Shown here: positions 63,765 through 64,000 of the stretch, piece by piece
Numbering within the stretch: position 1 is the stretch's first letter
Layout: each line of letters begins with the position of its first letter
Assembly: GCF_040256645.1 (NCBI RefSeq)
Contig: NZ_CP158281.1
Coordinates: 930,001 to 994,000 of the forward strand
Reading direction: 5' to 3'
DNA length: 64,000 nucleotides
Source: Brevibacterium sp. CBA3109
GTDB taxonomy: Bacteria > Actinomycetota > Actinomycetes > Actinomycetales > Brevibacteriaceae
The notes under the pieces: model-generated
Told to the model about the DNA's origin: nothing
The model's database searches: none
The model's input: the letters and a program-made list of their open reading frames with translations, nothing else
Made by a program: the position numbers and the translations under genes

Positions 63765-64000
63765 ATGACTACTGACAACACGGCACTGGCCCACACGAAC
63801 TCTGACGAAGAAAGAGCGACCTCACCCGTAAAGGATGAGGCCGCCCAGCCAGAGAACCATGCAAGAGCATTTCACAAAATTCAAAGGCACGACCAGGGTA
63901 CACCGAACGAGGTGACTACTGCTGTCAATACTGGCCCGAAGTCGCGGATCAACCCGGATGATCATAGGTTCGTTCGCCTCATCACCATCGGTGTTGCTTT
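63765..64000 (+). CDS. Truncated protein with hydrophilic N-terminus (3' end outside window)
   Basis: The frame is open for 78 codons to the window end. GAGAGGCAGAG precedes the ATG 11 bases after the lipoprotein stop. The first 65 residues are polar; RFVRLITIGVAF at the edge may begin a membrane helix, as in DUF2637 element proteins, but this cannot be tested here. Confidence 0.6.
   Translation, partial: MTTDNTALAHTNSDEERATSPVKDEAAQPENHARAFHKIQRHDQGTPNEVTTAVNTGPKSRINPDDHRFVRLITIGVA

Larger units (their letters stand above)
61880..64000 (+). mobile_element. Left end of a putative integrated element at tRNA-Met (continues past window)
   Basis: Immediately after the tRNA pair the chromosomal housekeeping order stops and small genes follow: divergent XRE regulators, an HTH protein, a small lipoprotein and a truncated protein. 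Their base composition appears less GC-rich than the rest. No integrase or second attachment site is inside the window, so type (phage, ICE or island) and true left boundary are unresolved. Confidence 0.6.

Overview
The window reads as a chromosomal segment of a high-GC actinobacterium. Markers are the 32-residue ribosomal protein bS22, a CobA-HemD fusion, a MenJ-type reductase, a RamA-like regulator beside a monocarboxylate permease, and 13E12-type DUF222/HNH protein. Overall gene content fits Brevibacterium or a close relative, but the genus is an inference. Gene order from ppx through proC, bS22, heme genes, cytochrome c maturation genes and menaquinone genes follows, with insertions, the order recalled for Mycobacterium tuberculosis Rv0496 to Rv0562.

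Layout. 1-3750: thiamine-precursor ECF transporter genes (ykoE, partial ykoD) behind a TPP riboswitch, a double universal stress protein and a Nudix-like protein. 3954-8315: methylcitrate cycle genes prpD, prpB, prpC and a crotonase. 8392-15876: ppx, a glycerol block glpD-glpF-glpK, a sugar phosphate isomerase-like gene and proC. 15903-18880: RamA-like regulator divergent from a DUF485/acetate-type permease pair. 19104-22647: tRNA-Gly, TrkA/TrkH potassium uptake and AcuC.

22844-35790 is the metabolic core: bS22, a glutaredoxin-like protein, Rex, a HemA-HemC fusion, CobA-HemD, HemB, a MarR regulator, HemL, a phosphoglycerate mutase-like protein, a TlpA-like lipoprotein, CcdA, ResB and CcsB. 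Most neighbours overlap by 1-4 bases, so NADH sensing, tetrapyrrole synthesis and c-type cytochrome assembly look co-expressed. 36303-52001 holds menaquinone synthesis (menA, menE, menB, menC, menD, menF, menG, menJ, and a polyprenyl diphosphate synthase), interrupted by a lipoprotein, an Ag85/esterase-D-type protein and a 13E12-type gene. Heme, cytochrome c and menaquinone together form the respiratory chain supply.

52165-61683 carries RarD, an FprA-type ferredoxin reductase, a RelA/SpoT-domain protein, a TetR regulator with a probable leaderless transcript, a tandem-repeat tract, YajQ, tRNA-Tyr, a DUF1992 protein, an M20 amidohydrolase with a partner membrane protein, and a glycerophosphodiesterase. 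61762-61934 has tRNA-Thr and tRNA-Met. From the 3' half of tRNA-Met to the window end lies what looks like the left end of an integrated element: divergent XRE regulators around an inverted repeat, an HTH protein, a small lipoprotein and a truncated protein.

Most distinctive observations: the HemA-HemC fusion in one reading frame, repeat-encoded insertions inside MenD and ResB, a HemB metal loop with a mixed Cys/Asp/Cys pattern, and the tRNA-Met-associated element. No unmistakable new defence or biosynthetic system is visible; the element at the right edge is where one could lie beyond the window.
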